From contig CAWIJO010000014.1 of assembly GCA_963836355.1 (NCBI GenBank), positions 124,001 to 188,000 of the forward strand: DNA of 64,000 nucleotides, given 5' to 3'. Of the stretch, positions 36,622 to 45,940 are shown piece by piece. Position 1 is the stretch's first letter. The number at the start of each line of letters is the position of its first letter. This stretch comes from Palsa-506 sp963836355. Lineage in GTDB: Bacteria; Actinomycetota; Actinomycetes; Streptosporangiales; Streptosporangiaceae. A program made the translations under genes and the position numbers. The notes beneath the pieces were generated by a model. That model did not search any database, had not been told where the DNA came from, and was given only the letters and a program-made list of their open reading frames with translations.

Positions 36622-37083
36622 ATGGCCGACTCCGCAGTCCGGCAGCCGGTGGACAGTGCGCGCGATCAGTCTCTTGGCAGCCTGGTATCACTGGCCGTCA
36701 AGGACGTTACCCAGCTCTTCAGGTACGAACTCGACCTGGCAAAGGTCGAGCTCAAGGCGGACGCCCGGCGGGTCGCCTTTGCCGGGACGCTACTGGTGAT
36801 CGCCGGCTTCGTCGCCTGCCTCGTGCTCATGCTGGTCAGCTTCTCCTTCGCCTACGGCCTGATCGCATTGGGCATCTACGCATGGGCCGCCTTCCTGATC
36901 GTGGCCGGCACCTACGTCCTGCTGGCCGCGCTCGCGGTGCTCGTCGGGGTGCTCAAGTTCCGCGGCCTTGGCGGGCTGTCCAGGACGCGCCAGACTGTCC
37001 AGGATGACCTGTCCCTGATCCGGCGCGACAGCGGGACGCCGGTGGCCGGCCAGCCGGCCAGCACGTCAGCTGGAGCGGAGTGA
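36622..37083 (+). CDS. phage-holin-family-like membrane protein (Act_holin)
   Basis: A 153-residue protein. A soluble helix (SLVSLAVKDVTQLFRYELDL then KVELKADARR) precedes two hydrophobic helices (about 55-80 and 90-118) and a polar tail. This is the actinobacterial holin-superfamily III type, a housekeeping membrane protein despite the name. GAGGGGAGA lies before ATG 36622. It is the counterpart of Rv3669 by position, directly before the epoxide-hydrolase-like gene. Confidence 0.85.
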   Translation: MADSAVRQPVDSARDQSLGSLVSLAVKDVTQLFRYELDLAKVELKADARRVAFAGTLLVIAGFVACLVLMLVSFSFAYGLIALGIYAWAAFLIVAGTYVLLAALAVLVGVLKFRGLGGLSRTRQTVQDDLSLIRRDSGTPVAGQPASTSAGAE

Positions 37084-37087
37084 TCTC

Positions 37088-38011
37088 ATGCCTTCGCGGA
37101 GCGACGGGCCGATCTATATCGACGGCCCCTGGTCGCACCGGACGGTCAGCGCCAACGGGACCCGCTTTCACGTCGCCGAGTGCGGGGACGGGCCGCTGGT
37201 CCTGCTGCTGCACGGGTTCCCCCAGTTCTGGTGGACCTGGCGCGAGCAGCTGACCTCGCTGAGCGCTGCCGGTTACCGCGGCGTGGCCGCTGACCTGCGC
37301 GGCTACGGCGGCAGCGACAAGCCGCCGCGCGGCTACGACCTGGTCACCGCGGCGTCTGATGCCGCCGGGCTGGTCCGGTCGCTCGGCGAGGCTAATGCCG
37401 TGGTCGTCGGGCACGACTGGGGCGGCCTGGTCGCCTGGACCATGGGGACGTACTTCCGCAAGGTCGTCAGGAGGCTCGCCGTCGTTTCCGTGCCGCATCC
37501 GCTGCTGCTGCGCGGGGCGGTGCTGTCCGACCCGCTCGGCCAGGGCCGGAGCAGCGGATACGCGCTTGGCTTCCAGCTGCCGGTGCTGCCGGAGCGCCAG
37601 CTCGTCCGGCACGACGCGCAGCGGGTCGGCCGGATGCTCCGTTCCTGGTCCGGCCCCGGGTGGCCGGACCCGCAGACCGAGCGCCGCTACCGGGCGGCGA
37701 TGTGCCTGCCGTCCGTTGCCCACTCCGCGCTTGAGTATCACCGCTGGTTCGTCCGCTCCAGGCTGCGGCCGGACGGAGTGCGATACGCCCGCAGGATGCG
37801 GGCACCGATTCAGGCACCGACCCTGCACATGCACGGAGCGCTGGACAGCTGCGTGCTGCCGGGCACGGCTCGCGGCTCCGGCAAGCACGTCGACGCACCG
37901 TACCGGTGGCGGCTGCTGGACGGGGCAGGGCACTTTCCGCACGAGGAACTGCCCGCCCGCTTCGACGCCGAGCTTCGCTCGTGGCTAGCCGACCCGGAAC
38001 CTGAACGATGA
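37088..38011 (+). CDS. alpha/beta hydrolase, EphE-like epoxide hydrolase
   Basis: A 307-residue alpha/beta hydrolase. The oxyanion motif HGFPQFWWTWR, nucleophile Asp in GHDWGG and catalytic His in GAGHFPHEE fit epoxide hydrolases (Asp nucleophile), as in M. tuberculosis EphE (Rv3670) at the same map position. Epoxide substrate not known. Four bases separate it from the holin-like gene; the stop overlaps the DUF309 gene. Confidence 0.88.
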   Translation: MPSRSDGPIYIDGPWSHRTVSANGTRFHVAECGDGPLVLLLHGFPQFWWTWREQLTSLSAAGYRGVAADLRGYGGSDKPPRGYDLVTAASDAAGLVRSLGEANAVVVGHDWGGLVAWTMGTYFRKVVRRLAVVSVPHPLLLRGAVLSDPLGQGRSSGYALGFQLPVLPERQLVRHDAQRVGRMLRSWSGPGWPDPQTERRYRAAMCLPSVAHSALEYHRWFVRSRLRPDGVRYARRMRAPIQAPTLHMHGALDSCVLPGTARGSGKHVDAPYRWRLLDGAGHFPHEELPARFDAELRSWLADPEPER

Positions 38012-38589
38012 CCCGCCCGGGGCCGCGTGGCGGCCGGGACCGGGACGCCTGGGGACGACCGCGTAGCGCCCGGCCGCGGGACGAGCTAGGCCTGCCGCTG
38101 GGCCGCGAGGCCGGCCGCGAGCCGCCGCCTGCCGACGAGGCGGCGTTGCCTCCGGCCAGCGCGCTCGCGCTCGCGCAGCAGCTGATCGACGACGGCCGGG
38201 CATTTCGTGCCCATGAGGTACTTGAGGCCGCCTGGAAGGCGGCACCGGACGCCGAGCGCGAGCTATGGCAGGGCCTGGCCCAAGTTGCGGTAGGCCTGAC
38301 ACACGCGCAGCGCGGCAACGCCCGCGGCGCTGTCGCCCTGCTGCGCCGCGGTGCGGGCCGCGTCGGCGGGTTTTCGGCGGGTGATCAGCCCGCCGATCCG
38401 GCGGCCGGTCCGTCAGTTAGCCCGCACGGGATCAACGCGGCCGGCCGTCCGCACGGGATCGACGCGGCCGAAATAGCCAGGTCCGCCAGCAAGCTGGCGG
38501 ACCTGATCGAGCATGATGGACTGGACGCCATTTCGGCCGACAGGATATTCGTCCGCATTGCGCCGCCGGGCAATGCCAATTTCAGCTAA
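38008..38589 (+). CDS. DUF309-family protein
   Basis: A 193-residue helical protein. The DUF309 core is ARAHEVLE-like: LIDDGRAFRAHEVLEAAWKA followed by LWQGLAQVAVGLTHAQRGN. The family is widespread and functionally unassigned. ATGA overlap with the hydrolase gene. A Gly/Pro-rich insertion follows the core. Confidence 0.85.
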   Translation: MTRPGPRGGRDRDAWGRPRSARPRDELGLPLGREAGREPPPADEAALPPASALALAQQLIDDGRAFRAHEVLEAAWKAAPDAERELWQGLAQVAVGLTHAQRGNARGAVALLRRGAGRVGGFSAGDQPADPAAGPSVSPHGINAAGRPHGIDAAEIARSASKLADLIEHDGLDAISADRIFVRIAPPGNANFS

Positions 38590-38710
38590 CGGTGAACTTT
38601 TAGCCGCCAGCGACCGGGCAAACCTTAACCACTATCCAGCCGACCGGGCGGCGGGACCCGAAGCGCAGCGCCCGGGACCGGCCACGCCAGCCGCGCAGGC
38701 TCCCGGCCGG

Positions 38711-39928
38711 CTAGTTGTCGCAGGACTGAGTGGACACCATGGCGGTGGCCGTCCTGCCAACCCGGGCATCGGGGGCTACCTCTGTTGCGGTCAGGGCGTA
38801 GCCGGTGTCTTGTGCGGACACCGCTGCGGCGAACACCACCCCATAGACCAGCCCACCGGGCGCCAGCAGCGGACCGCCCGAGTTGCCGGGCTTGACGACC
38901 GCCCGGATCGAATAGATCTCGCGGGTTACCGTGGTGGTCTGGTAGATGTCCGGGCTGCTGGCTGCCTCGCTGCCGCCGATCCGGGCGGCCACCATGGTCA
39001 GCGTGGGGGAATCCAGCGGGTATCCGGCCACGATCGCGCTGTCACCTGCGGATGCCTGCCCGGCGAAGCGCAGCGGCGGGGCAGTGAGCTGGGGCACGTA
39101 CAAGATTGCGATGTCTCGCCGCGGGTCATAGAGCACGACCCGGGACCGCAACCGGGCGCCGCGCGGAGTGGATACCACCGGCCCTGGGTTCACGCCGGCC
39201 ACCACATGCGCATTCGTGATCACGTGGTGCGGCGCGAAGACGAAGCCCGAGCCCTCGATCCGGCGGCGGCAGTCCGGCGCGGTGCCCTTGACCCGGACGA
39301 TACTGCCCCGGTCCCGGACCAGCCCTCTGGATGACAGGACCCTATTGTCCGGTGGCGCGACGGACAGCGCCCCTTCCGCCCCGAGTGCGCCGAAGACCTG
39401 CGCGTATGGTCCGCGGGCCAGCAGCCGGCGGAAGTCGGAGAACATCACGCTGGCGGAAGGCGGCATGACCCGGTCCACGCCGCGCAGCACCGCGGAGTCG
39501 TTGACCTGGCGGGATATCAGCGGAAAAGGGGCATATGCCACCGCCGAGGCAATCAGCCAGGCGATGAGCAGCACCGAGATCACGCTGACGGCTGAGCCGC
39601 CGATAGCGTCGACGACCGTGGCGGGCCGCCAGGTCAGCCTGGAGCGCATAGCCACGCCGACGCCAGATGCCAGCAACTGGCCGATCATCGCGGCCACGAA
39701 GACGACGATGATGGCGACCAGCGCCTGCTGGGCCACCTCGCTAACCAGGGAACGTGCAATATGCGGGCCGAACACCGCGCCGACTGCGCCGCCCCCGATA
39801 AATCCGGCGAAGCTCAGCACGCCGATGATGAAGCCCTGGCGGTAGCCGGCCAGGGCGAAGGCGACGACGAGCACGATCAGGATCAGGTCCAGCAAGTCAC
39901 CCGGCACGTGCCAACCGTATAGGGCCAA
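38711..39928 (-). CDS. marP: MarP-like periplasmic serine protease
   Basis: A 405-residue membrane protease. Four N-terminal helices (CvpA-like, about 10-170) anchor a trypsin-fold domain. The triad is His in NAHVV, Asp in RRDIAIL and Ser in GNSGGPLL. Orthologous by content and order to M. tuberculosis Rv3671c, the acid-resistance protease, which is followed there, as here, by a NUDIX gene and nth. The substrate here is inferred only by orthology. Confidence 0.92.
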   Translation of the reverse strand: MALYGWHVPGDLLDLILIVLVVAFALAGYRQGFIIGVLSFAGFIGGGAVGAVFGPHIARSLVSEVAQQALVAIIVVFVAAMIGQLLASGVGVAMRSRLTWRPATVVDAIGGSAVSVISVLLIAWLIASAVAYAPFPLISRQVNDSAVLRGVDRVMPPSASVMFSDFRRLLARGPYAQVFGALGAEGALSVAPPDNRVLSSRGLVRDRGSIVRVKGTAPDCRRRIEGSGFVFAPHHVITNAHVVAGVNPGPVVSTPRGARLRSRVVLYDPRRDIAILYVPQLTAPPLRFAGQASAGDSAIVAGYPLDSPTLTMVAARIGGSEAASSPDIYQTTTVTREIYSIRAVVKPGNSGGPLLAPGGLVYGVVFAAAVSAQDTGYALTATEVAPDARVGRTATAMVSTQSCDN

Positions 39929-40120
39929 ACCGGCTGGCCGGACCGCGTTCGCCAGCGGCGCCGGCCGGTGAAAGGCAAGCGGCTGCAGCCGGCTAACCGG
40001 CTAGCCGGGCAGCAACTCGCGGCGTCGGCGGATGCCGGAAAAGCCAGCGATACAAGATTTTTAACGCGGTGTACGGACGTGCACCGAGCCGCATTGCGCG
40101 ATGACTGCCCGGCTCGACGG

Positions 40121-40798
40121 TCAGGAACCCGCGTCCAGGCCGCCGCTGCTCGCTATCAGCACGTCGGCGGGCAGGTCCTCGGCCCGGCTGGCATCCCAGG
40201 GAAGCTCCCAGCCGCCCAGCGCGAGCAGTCGGTCCACCAGCATCGCCGTGAAGCCCCAGACCAGCATCCCGGCGACCCGGAAAGCCGGGCTGGCCACGCC
40301 AGACGGGAGCCGGATGCTCAGCCGGTGCGCAGGATCAGCGAGGTCTGCGACGGCGACCCGGGCCACCGCGGCGACTTCTACCGGATCACCCGGCCCGACC
40401 GGGGCGGGCCGCTGCCACCAGGCGAGCACCGGAGTGACGGTGAATCCGCTCCGCCAGATGAACATGTCCGGCAGCACGGCGAGCACCTGGACGCCGGCAG
40501 GGTCGACCATGGCTTCTTCGGCTGCCTCCCGCAACGCCGCCTGGACCGGGCCGTCGTCGGACTCGTCGATCGCGCCACCGGGAAAGGCCGGCTGGCCCGC
40601 ATGCTGGCGCATCCTCGGACCGCGCTGGACCAGCAGCAGATCCGGCCCGTCCGCGCCGAGCCCGAAGAGGATCAGCACCGCCGCCGGGCGCCCTCCTGGC
40701 CTCGGCTGCAAGGCCGCTGGCACCTGCATGCCCGCGGCAGTCCTGGCCAGCTCCGACAGCCAGCCGGGAACGTTGGGGTCTCGGCTGGCCGCCGTCAT
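40121..40798 (-). CDS. NUDIX hydrolase (CoA pyrophosphatase-like)
   Basis: A 225-residue protein. The Nudix box GxxxxEx7REUxEExGU is seen as GGAIDESDDGPVQAALREAA then EEAMV. The preceding QHAGQPAFPGG resembles the CoA-pyrophosphatase subgroup (NudL). ATG 40798 overlaps the nth stop by four bases. Orthologous position to Rv3672c. Substrate likely a CoA or nucleotide diphosphate derivative. Confidence 0.9.
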   Translation of the reverse strand: MTAASRDPNVPGWLSELARTAAGMQVPAALQPRPGGRPAAVLILFGLGADGPDLLLVQRGPRMRQHAGQPAFPGGAIDESDDGPVQAALREAAEEAMVDPAGVQVLAVLPDMFIWRSGFTVTPVLAWWQRPAPVGPGDPVEVAAVARVAVADLADPAHRLSIRLPSGVASPAFRVAGMLVWGFTAMLVDRLLALGGWELPWDASRAEDLPADVLIASSGGLDAGS

Positions 40799-41508
40799 GA
40801 GAATGACCCAGTACGGACGAGCTTGCGCGCGGCCTTCTCGTCGGTGGGCCCGATGCCGAACGACGGGCAGAGCGCGGCCAGCCCGCAGGCCCCGCAGGCC
40901 GGCCTGCGGGAATGGCATACGCGCCGGCCGTGCCAGATCAGCCGGTGCGACAGCAAGGTCCACTCCTTGCGCGGGATCAGCGATCCCACCTCGTGCTCGA
41001 TCTTGACCGGGTCGCTTTGCACGGTCCAGCCGAACCGGCGGCTCAGCCGGGCAAAGTGGGTATCAACGGTAATGCCGGGCACGCCGAACGCATCGCCGAG
41101 CACGACGTTTGCCGTCTTCCGGCCCACCCCGGGCAGCGTGACGAGATCGCGCAGGCGGCCTGGCACCTCGCCGCCGTACCGGTCGCACAGGGCCTGGCCG
41201 AGCCCGATGAGGCTGGTCGTCTTGGCCCGGAAGAACCCGGTCGACTGGATGATCTTCTCTACCTCGCCGCGGTCGGCGGCGGCATAGTCGGCGGCCGTGC
41301 GGTAGCGGGCGAATAGCACCGGCGTGACCAGGTTGACCCGCTTGTCTGTGCACTGCGCGGACAGGATCGTCGCGACCAGCAGCTCAAGCGGGCTGCTGAA
41401 ATTGAGCTCGCAGTGCGCGTCGGGATAGATCAGCGCAAGCTCGCGGTTGATCCGGCGCGCGCGCCTGACCAGGGCGGTCCTCGACGGGGTATCAGCTACC
41501 ACGGGCAT
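40795..41508 (-). CDS. nth: endonuclease III, base-excision-repair DNA glycosylase/lyase
   Basis: A 237-residue enzyme that removes oxidised pyrimidines and cuts abasic sites. The helix-hairpin-helix LPGVGRKTANVVL carries the catalytic Lys and ITVDTH the catalytic Asp. The [4Fe-4S] ligands C-x6-C-x2-C-x5-C are intact (CHSRRPACGACGLAALC). The order with NUDIX and MarP matches M. tuberculosis. Confidence 0.97.
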   Translation of the reverse strand: MPVVADTPSRTALVRRARRINRELALIYPDAHCELNFSSPLELLVATILSAQCTDKRVNLVTPVLFARYRTAADYAAADRGEVEKIIQSTGFFRAKTTSLIGLGQALCDRYGGEVPGRLRDLVTLPGVGRKTANVVLGDAFGVPGITVDTHFARLSRRFGWTVQSDPVKIEHEVGSLIPRKEWTLLSHRLIWHGRRVCHSRRPACGACGLAALCPSFGIGPTDEKAARKLVRTGSFS

Positions 41509-41511
41509 AGC

Positions 41512-42357
41512 CTATTGATCGCCGGTGGCTGCGCGTACGTGCACCGTGCACAGGCCAGGCCGGAACGGCATGGCGGCGGGCAAGCGGGCCGCGGAGACAT
41601 GCCGGCCAAGGACGACGATCACCACCGACCGGGCACCCGCCAGCCGCAGCGCCGCGCACGCGGACTGCGCGCTAGCGCCGGTGGTCCAGGTGTCGTCGAG
41701 CAGCAGGACATCCGCGCCGTGCACAGGCGCCGCCCGGAACCGGTCAGCGTCCAGGTCCCTAGCTCCGGGCTCATCACGTAAGCGCAGCTCAAGCCCCGCT
41801 GGCGGGAGCGCGAGACAGGAGGCGGCCAGTGCCTGCAGCGGGTGCGGGCGGCAGCGCCCGCGGCCGCTCGGCACCACCGCGAGGTGCGTCGGCATGGTCA
41901 TCCCGGCGGCGCGCCAGACGCACTGGCCGTGGTCGCGCAGGAAGACGACGAGCAGCGCGCGGATGGCTGCCCTGGCCGGCCCGGCGCCGAGGCGGCCGGA
42001 CTTGTATAGCCAGAGATTCCTGGCGTGCTCACTGCCTTTCACCGCGTAGCAGATCGGCACGACTACGTCGGCAAGCAGGCCGGGCAGCGTTTCCGCGTGC
42101 AGGCCGCACGGGTAGCAGCGGGCATTCGCGGCCGGAACCGGGATCCGGCAGGCGGCGCACAGGCCGCGGCGAGCCGGGGGCGGCGCGCTGAGCTGCGGCG
42201 CCTGCCTGCGGACCAGGCCGGCCAGGGATTCCCACCCGGAAGACGGCACGCTGGCAGCCAGCGCCGGGCCGGGGTCCAGTGCCGCCGCGTCGCCGGGTAC
42301 CGGCGGACACCCGCCGCGGCCGTCAGCCCGGATCGCATCGCCGGCTCCGCCGTCCAT
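41512..42357 (-). CDS. ComF-like phosphoribosyltransferase-fold protein
   Basis: A 281-residue protein. An N-terminal Cys cluster (CAAC then CYPC) resembles the zinc finger of ComF; the C-terminal half has the PRPP-binding motif VLLLDDTWTTGA. ComF proteins act in DNA uptake or have unknown roles in actinomycetes. ATG 42357 is the likely start; the open frame continues upstream through low-complexity sequence. It ends four bases from nth. Confidence 0.75.
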   Translation of the reverse strand: MDGGAGDAIRADGRGGCPPVPGDAAALDPGPALAASVPSSGWESLAGLVRRQAPQLSAPPPARRGLCAACRIPVPAANARCYPCGLHAETLPGLLADVVVPICYAVKGSEHARNLWLYKSGRLGAGPARAAIRALLVVFLRDHGQCVWRAAGMTMPTHLAVVPSGRGRCRPHPLQALAASCLALPPAGLELRLRDEPGARDLDADRFRAAPVHGADVLLLDDTWTTGASAQSACAALRLAGARSVVIVVLGRHVSAARLPAAMPFRPGLCTVHVRAATGDQ

Positions 42358-42619
42358 GACCGCCACGCTACGGCGGGCCACTGACGATTCAGCAGGCCTG
42401 AATGCGGCTGACGGGGTACCCGCTACCAGGCGCGAGATAAGCTGGCTGACGGCCTTCGCGGCACGCTCCGCTACGCTCGTTGGGGGGCGGCGCCTGGCCG
42501 CCGGGCCTCGGCAGCCGACAGCAGAAGCGGGTCGGCCGGGCGCCAGACAATGACGCGTCCGGTGCTGCGGCACTTCGCGGCCAGCCGGACGGCAGTGATC
42601 CACCACCGGGAAGACCGTA

Positions 42620-44381
42620 ATGCGAACGCCTTGGACAGCAGCCGGGACGCCGGGCGACGCTGCCCGCGTCACCCCGGCGGCAGGAGCGGGCGCGGCCGGA
42701 GCAGGCACTGCCGGAGCAGGCGCGGCCGGAGCAGGCACTGCCGGAGCAGGCGCGGCCGGACCGGACGGGGCCGGCGCCGCGGCCGGGTCGGCCGGATCAG
42801 CGCGCCGTCGCCGCGGCTGGCGCTCAGCCGCCGCGCGGGTGCCACGGCAGTGGCACGCGGCGCGGCGGCGGTACGCCCGGGCGGCGACGGTGCGCCGGCA
42901 CTGGCTGGCGGCGGTCTTGCTGCTGGCCGGGCTGGTGCTGCGGCTACTCGCTCAGATCGCCTACCGGCCCGCGCTGCTTTACATTGACACGGTCAAGTAC
43001 CTGTACAACGCCTGGCCGGGCACAGACCCGGTCGGCTACGCGGTACCGCTCAAGTTCATCCTGCTGTTCGGCGACCTTTCCGTGGTGGCAGCGATTCAGC
43101 ACCTGCTCGGCCTGGCGATGGCCGCCGCCTTGTACCTCGTCCTGCTGCGCCGCGGCTGTCCCCGCTGGCTGTCGGCGCTGGCCATCGCGCCGGTCCTGCT
43201 GGATGCCTATCAGCTCCAGATGGAGCAGACGATCATGCCGGACGTGTGGTTCGAGGCGCTGATCGTCGCCGGGCTGGCGGTGCTGCTCTGGCGGCCGCGG
43301 CCGGGCCTGCGCGCCGTGCTCGCCGCCGGGCTGATCCTCGGCGCATCCGCCACGCTCCGGCAGGTCGGCGAGATCCTGCTGCTGCCCGCCGCTGCCTTCG
43401 CGGCGATAGCGGCCGGCGGCTGGCGGGTGCGGGCCGGCCATGTGGCGGCGCTCTGCGCGGCCTTCGCGCTGCCGATCCTGGCCTATAACGGCGTCTCCCT
43501 CGCGCGCAGCGGGCACTTCCGGCTCTCGCATTCCGGTACCAGCGAGCTCTACGGCCGGATGGCGGCGGCTGCCGACTGCGCGACGCTGCGGCTGCCGGCG
43601 GCCGAGCGGGCACTGTGCCCGACGCCGGGCCAGCGGGCGCTCGGCCCGGACGGGCTGGAGCACAGCTCGGCGTCGCCGCTGAAGGACTTCGCCCCGCCGG
43701 CCTGGCACGTCGCGCAGCAAGGCCATCGCCGACTTCGACGACCGGGTGCTCCGGCAGCAGCCGCTGCGGGTAATCGGCGGGCTCGGCAGTGACATGGCGA
43801 AGCTGTTCACGCTGACCCGGTTCACCAGCCCCGGGGACACGCCGATCTCCCGCTGGCAGTTCCAGCGCGGCTATCCGACCTACGGAGCCACTATCGGGGT
43901 TACCCGCCAGCATGTCCTGGTGCTCGGCGTGCAGCTGACCGCCAGCGGCGGGATCAACACGCTGCGCCCGCTGCCCGCGTCAATGGGCGGCAAGGCGGCG
44001 GTCAGCACCGGCCTGGCCAGCTTCCTGCGCGGCTACCAGCGCGACGGCGGCTTCACCCCCGGCCCGCTGCTCGCCTTCGCTGCCCTGGCCGGGCTGATCG
44101 GGTCGGCCAGCCTGGCCCGCCGCCGGACCCGTCCCGCCGCCGGCCAGGCCGCTGCCGCGCTCGCCTGCTTCCTGTTCTGGACCACGGCCGTCGCCGTGCT
44201 CGTCATCTCTGACCTGTTCGAGTTCTCCTGGCGCTACCAGCTCCCGGCACTGATCACCCTGCCGCCGGCCGGCGCGCTCGGGGTCGCCGTCATCCTCAGT
44301 GGCATCAGGCGCCGACGCGGCGCCGGTCCGGCCGGCGGCGAGCGCGGTCAGGTGCCACAGCTGGCCGCGCCGGCCAGGTGA
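42620..44381 (+). pseudogene. GT-C-like membrane glycosyltransferase, frameshifted (copy 1)
   Basis: An integral membrane protein, 586 residues if repaired. It is the tandem paralogue of the next gene and similar along its length (RPALLYIDTVKYLYN against RPALFYIDSTRYLYH). An acidic residue in the first external loop and about ten helices suggest a GT-C/ArnT-like lipid-linked sugar transferase. The frame breaks in GCGCAGC near 43719: 5' part 42620-43792, 3' part in the next frame from 43746. Deleting one C restores ASKAIADFDDRVLRQQP, aligned with ASRLVAAFNRQVLAQQP of the paralogue. The N-terminus has a 10-residue Gly/Ala repeat. Confidence 0.75.
42691..42760 (+). repeat. 30-bp in-frame tandem repeat
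   Basis: CGCGGCCGGAGCAGGCACTG plus CCGGAGCAGG is repeated at 42691-42720 and 42721-42750, with a partial third copy. It encodes AAGAGTAGAG-type residues in the N-terminus of the GT-C-like protein. Confidence 0.85.
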
Positions 44382-45940
44382 TCCCCGCGCTGCGGCGACA
44401 GCCTGCCCCGCCGCCCCGGCCGGGCGGGCTGCGGCAAGCGCTGCGGCCGGGCAGTCTCACGATCGCGCTGCGGCGGCACTGGCTCGCGGCGGCCTTCCTG
44501 CTGGCAGGCCTGGCCCTGCGGGTGGCGGCTCAGATCGCCTACCGGCCGGCCTTGTTCTACATCGACTCAACCAGGTACCTGTACCACTCCGGCGGCAGCG
44601 ACCCCGTCGGCTACCGGCTGCCACTCAAGATCATATTGACCGTAAGCAGCTTTAACGGGGTCGTCGTGGTGCAGCACCTGCTCGGGCTCATGATGGCCGT
44701 GGCACTGTACTGGATCCTGCTGCGGCGCGGATGCCCGCGCTGGCTCGCTGCGCTCGCCATCGCGCCCGTCCTGCTGGATGCCTATCAGCTGCAGATCGAG
44801 CAGACGATCATGCCGGACGTGTGGTTCGAGGCGCTGATCGTCGCCGGGCTTGCGGTACTGCTCTGGCAGCAACGGCCGCCGATGTGGGCCGTGCTCGCCG
44901 GGGGCCTCGCGCTCGGCTCGTCCGCGACAGTCCGCCAGGTGGGCGAGATTCTGCTGCTGCCCGCGCTCGGCTACGTGCTGGTTGCGGTGGGCGGCTGGCG
45001 GCGCCGGGCCGGCTATGCGGCCGCGACGTGCGCCGCCTTCGCGATCCCGATCATCGGGTACAGCAGCCTGTCGCTGGCGCTGACCGGCCATTTCTGGCTC
45101 TCGCACTCCGGCGCCACTACCGCCTACGGGCGGATGGCGGCAGCCGCCGACTGCGCGACGCTGCGGCTCCCGGCGGCCGAGCGGGCACTTTGCCCGACGC
45201 CGGCACAGCAGGCCACCGGCCCGGATGAGCTTGAGCACAGCGCCCGCTCGCCGCTGCGGCCGTATTACGCGAACCTGCCATCCGGCGAGGCATCCCGGCT
45301 GGTAGCGGCATTCAACCGGCAGGTGCTGGCCCAGCAGCCGCTGACCGTGGCGCGCGCGGTCGGCCGAGACGCGCTGAAGCTGTTCGCGCTGACCAGGACC
45401 ACAAGCCCCGGCGACCCGCCGATCTCCCGCTGGCAGTTCCAGCACAGCTATCCGACCTACCCGCCGGATGCCTCGCGGCAGATCATCGCGGCCGCGGGCC
45501 GGAACTACGGTGGCGGGGGGCCGACCGTGCACCGCCAGCTAGCGGCCTTCCTGCGCGGCTACCAGCTCGGCGGCGGCTACCCGCCGGGTCCGCTGCTGGC
45601 CTTCGCCGCGCTGGCCGGGCTCATCGGCTCGGCCAGCCTGGCCCGCCGCGGCCGGGTCCGGCCGGACGCGCAGGCCGTCCCGGATCGCGGCGCCGGCCTG
45701 GCTGGCCGTGCCAACTCGGGCGTCTGGCCAGCGCGGCAGGCAGCCGTGGCGTGCTTCCTGTTCTTCGCGACCGCCATCGCTGTGCTCCTTACCTCTGATC
45801 TCTTCGAGTTTTCCTGGCGCTACCAGCTCCCGGCCCTGGTCACTCTCCCGCCGGCCGGCGCGCTCGGGATCGCGGTCATCCTCGCCGCAGTCGGCGCCCG
45901 CCGCGCCGTCAGAACCACCCGCGCCGGCGGAACAGCATGA
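44378..45940 (+). CDS. GT-C-like membrane glycosyltransferase (copy 2)
   Basis: A 520-residue integral membrane protein. After a basic N-terminus come about ten helices; the external loop after helix 1 has IDSTRYLYHSGGSDPVGYRL, with an Asp in the usual GT-C catalytic position. Conserved blocks LDAYQLQIEQTIMPDVWFEA and SWRYQLPALVTLPPAGALG are shared with copy 1. GTG start overlapping the copy-1 stop (GTGA) shows coupling. Its 3' end overlaps the convergent CorA-like gene by 32 bases. Sugar and acceptor unknown. Confidence 0.75.
   Translation: MIPALRRQPAPPPRPGGLRQALRPGSLTIALRRHWLAAAFLLAGLALRVAAQIAYRPALFYIDSTRYLYHSGGSDPVGYRLPLKIILTVSSFNGVVVVQHLLGLMMAVALYWILLRRGCPRWLAALAIAPVLLDAYQLQIEQTIMPDVWFEALIVAGLAVLLWQQRPPMWAVLAGGLALGSSATVRQVGEILLLPALGYVLVAVGGWRRRAGYAAATCAAFAIPIIGYSSLSLALTGHFWLSHSGATTAYGRMAAAADCATLRLPAAERALCPTPAQQATGPDELEHSARSPLRPYYANLPSGEASRLVAAFNRQVLAQQPLTVARAVGRDALKLFALTRTTSPGDPPISRWQFQHSYPTYPPDASRQIIAAAGRNYGGGGPTVHRQLAAFLRGYQLGGGYPPGPLLAFAALAGLIGSASLARRGRVRPDAQAVPDRGAGLAGRANSGVWPARQAAVACFLFFATAIAVLLTSDLFEFSWRYQLPALVTLPPAGALGIAVILAAVGARRAVRTTRAGGTA

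Noticed and set aside
36622..37083. Possible prophage signal from a holin-like protein
   Set aside because: The actinobacterial holin-superfamily III protein is part of the conserved chromosome block with ephE and marP; no other phage gene is present.
42691..42760. CRISPR-like repeat
   Set aside because: The 30-bp repeats are directly adjacent without spacers and code in frame.
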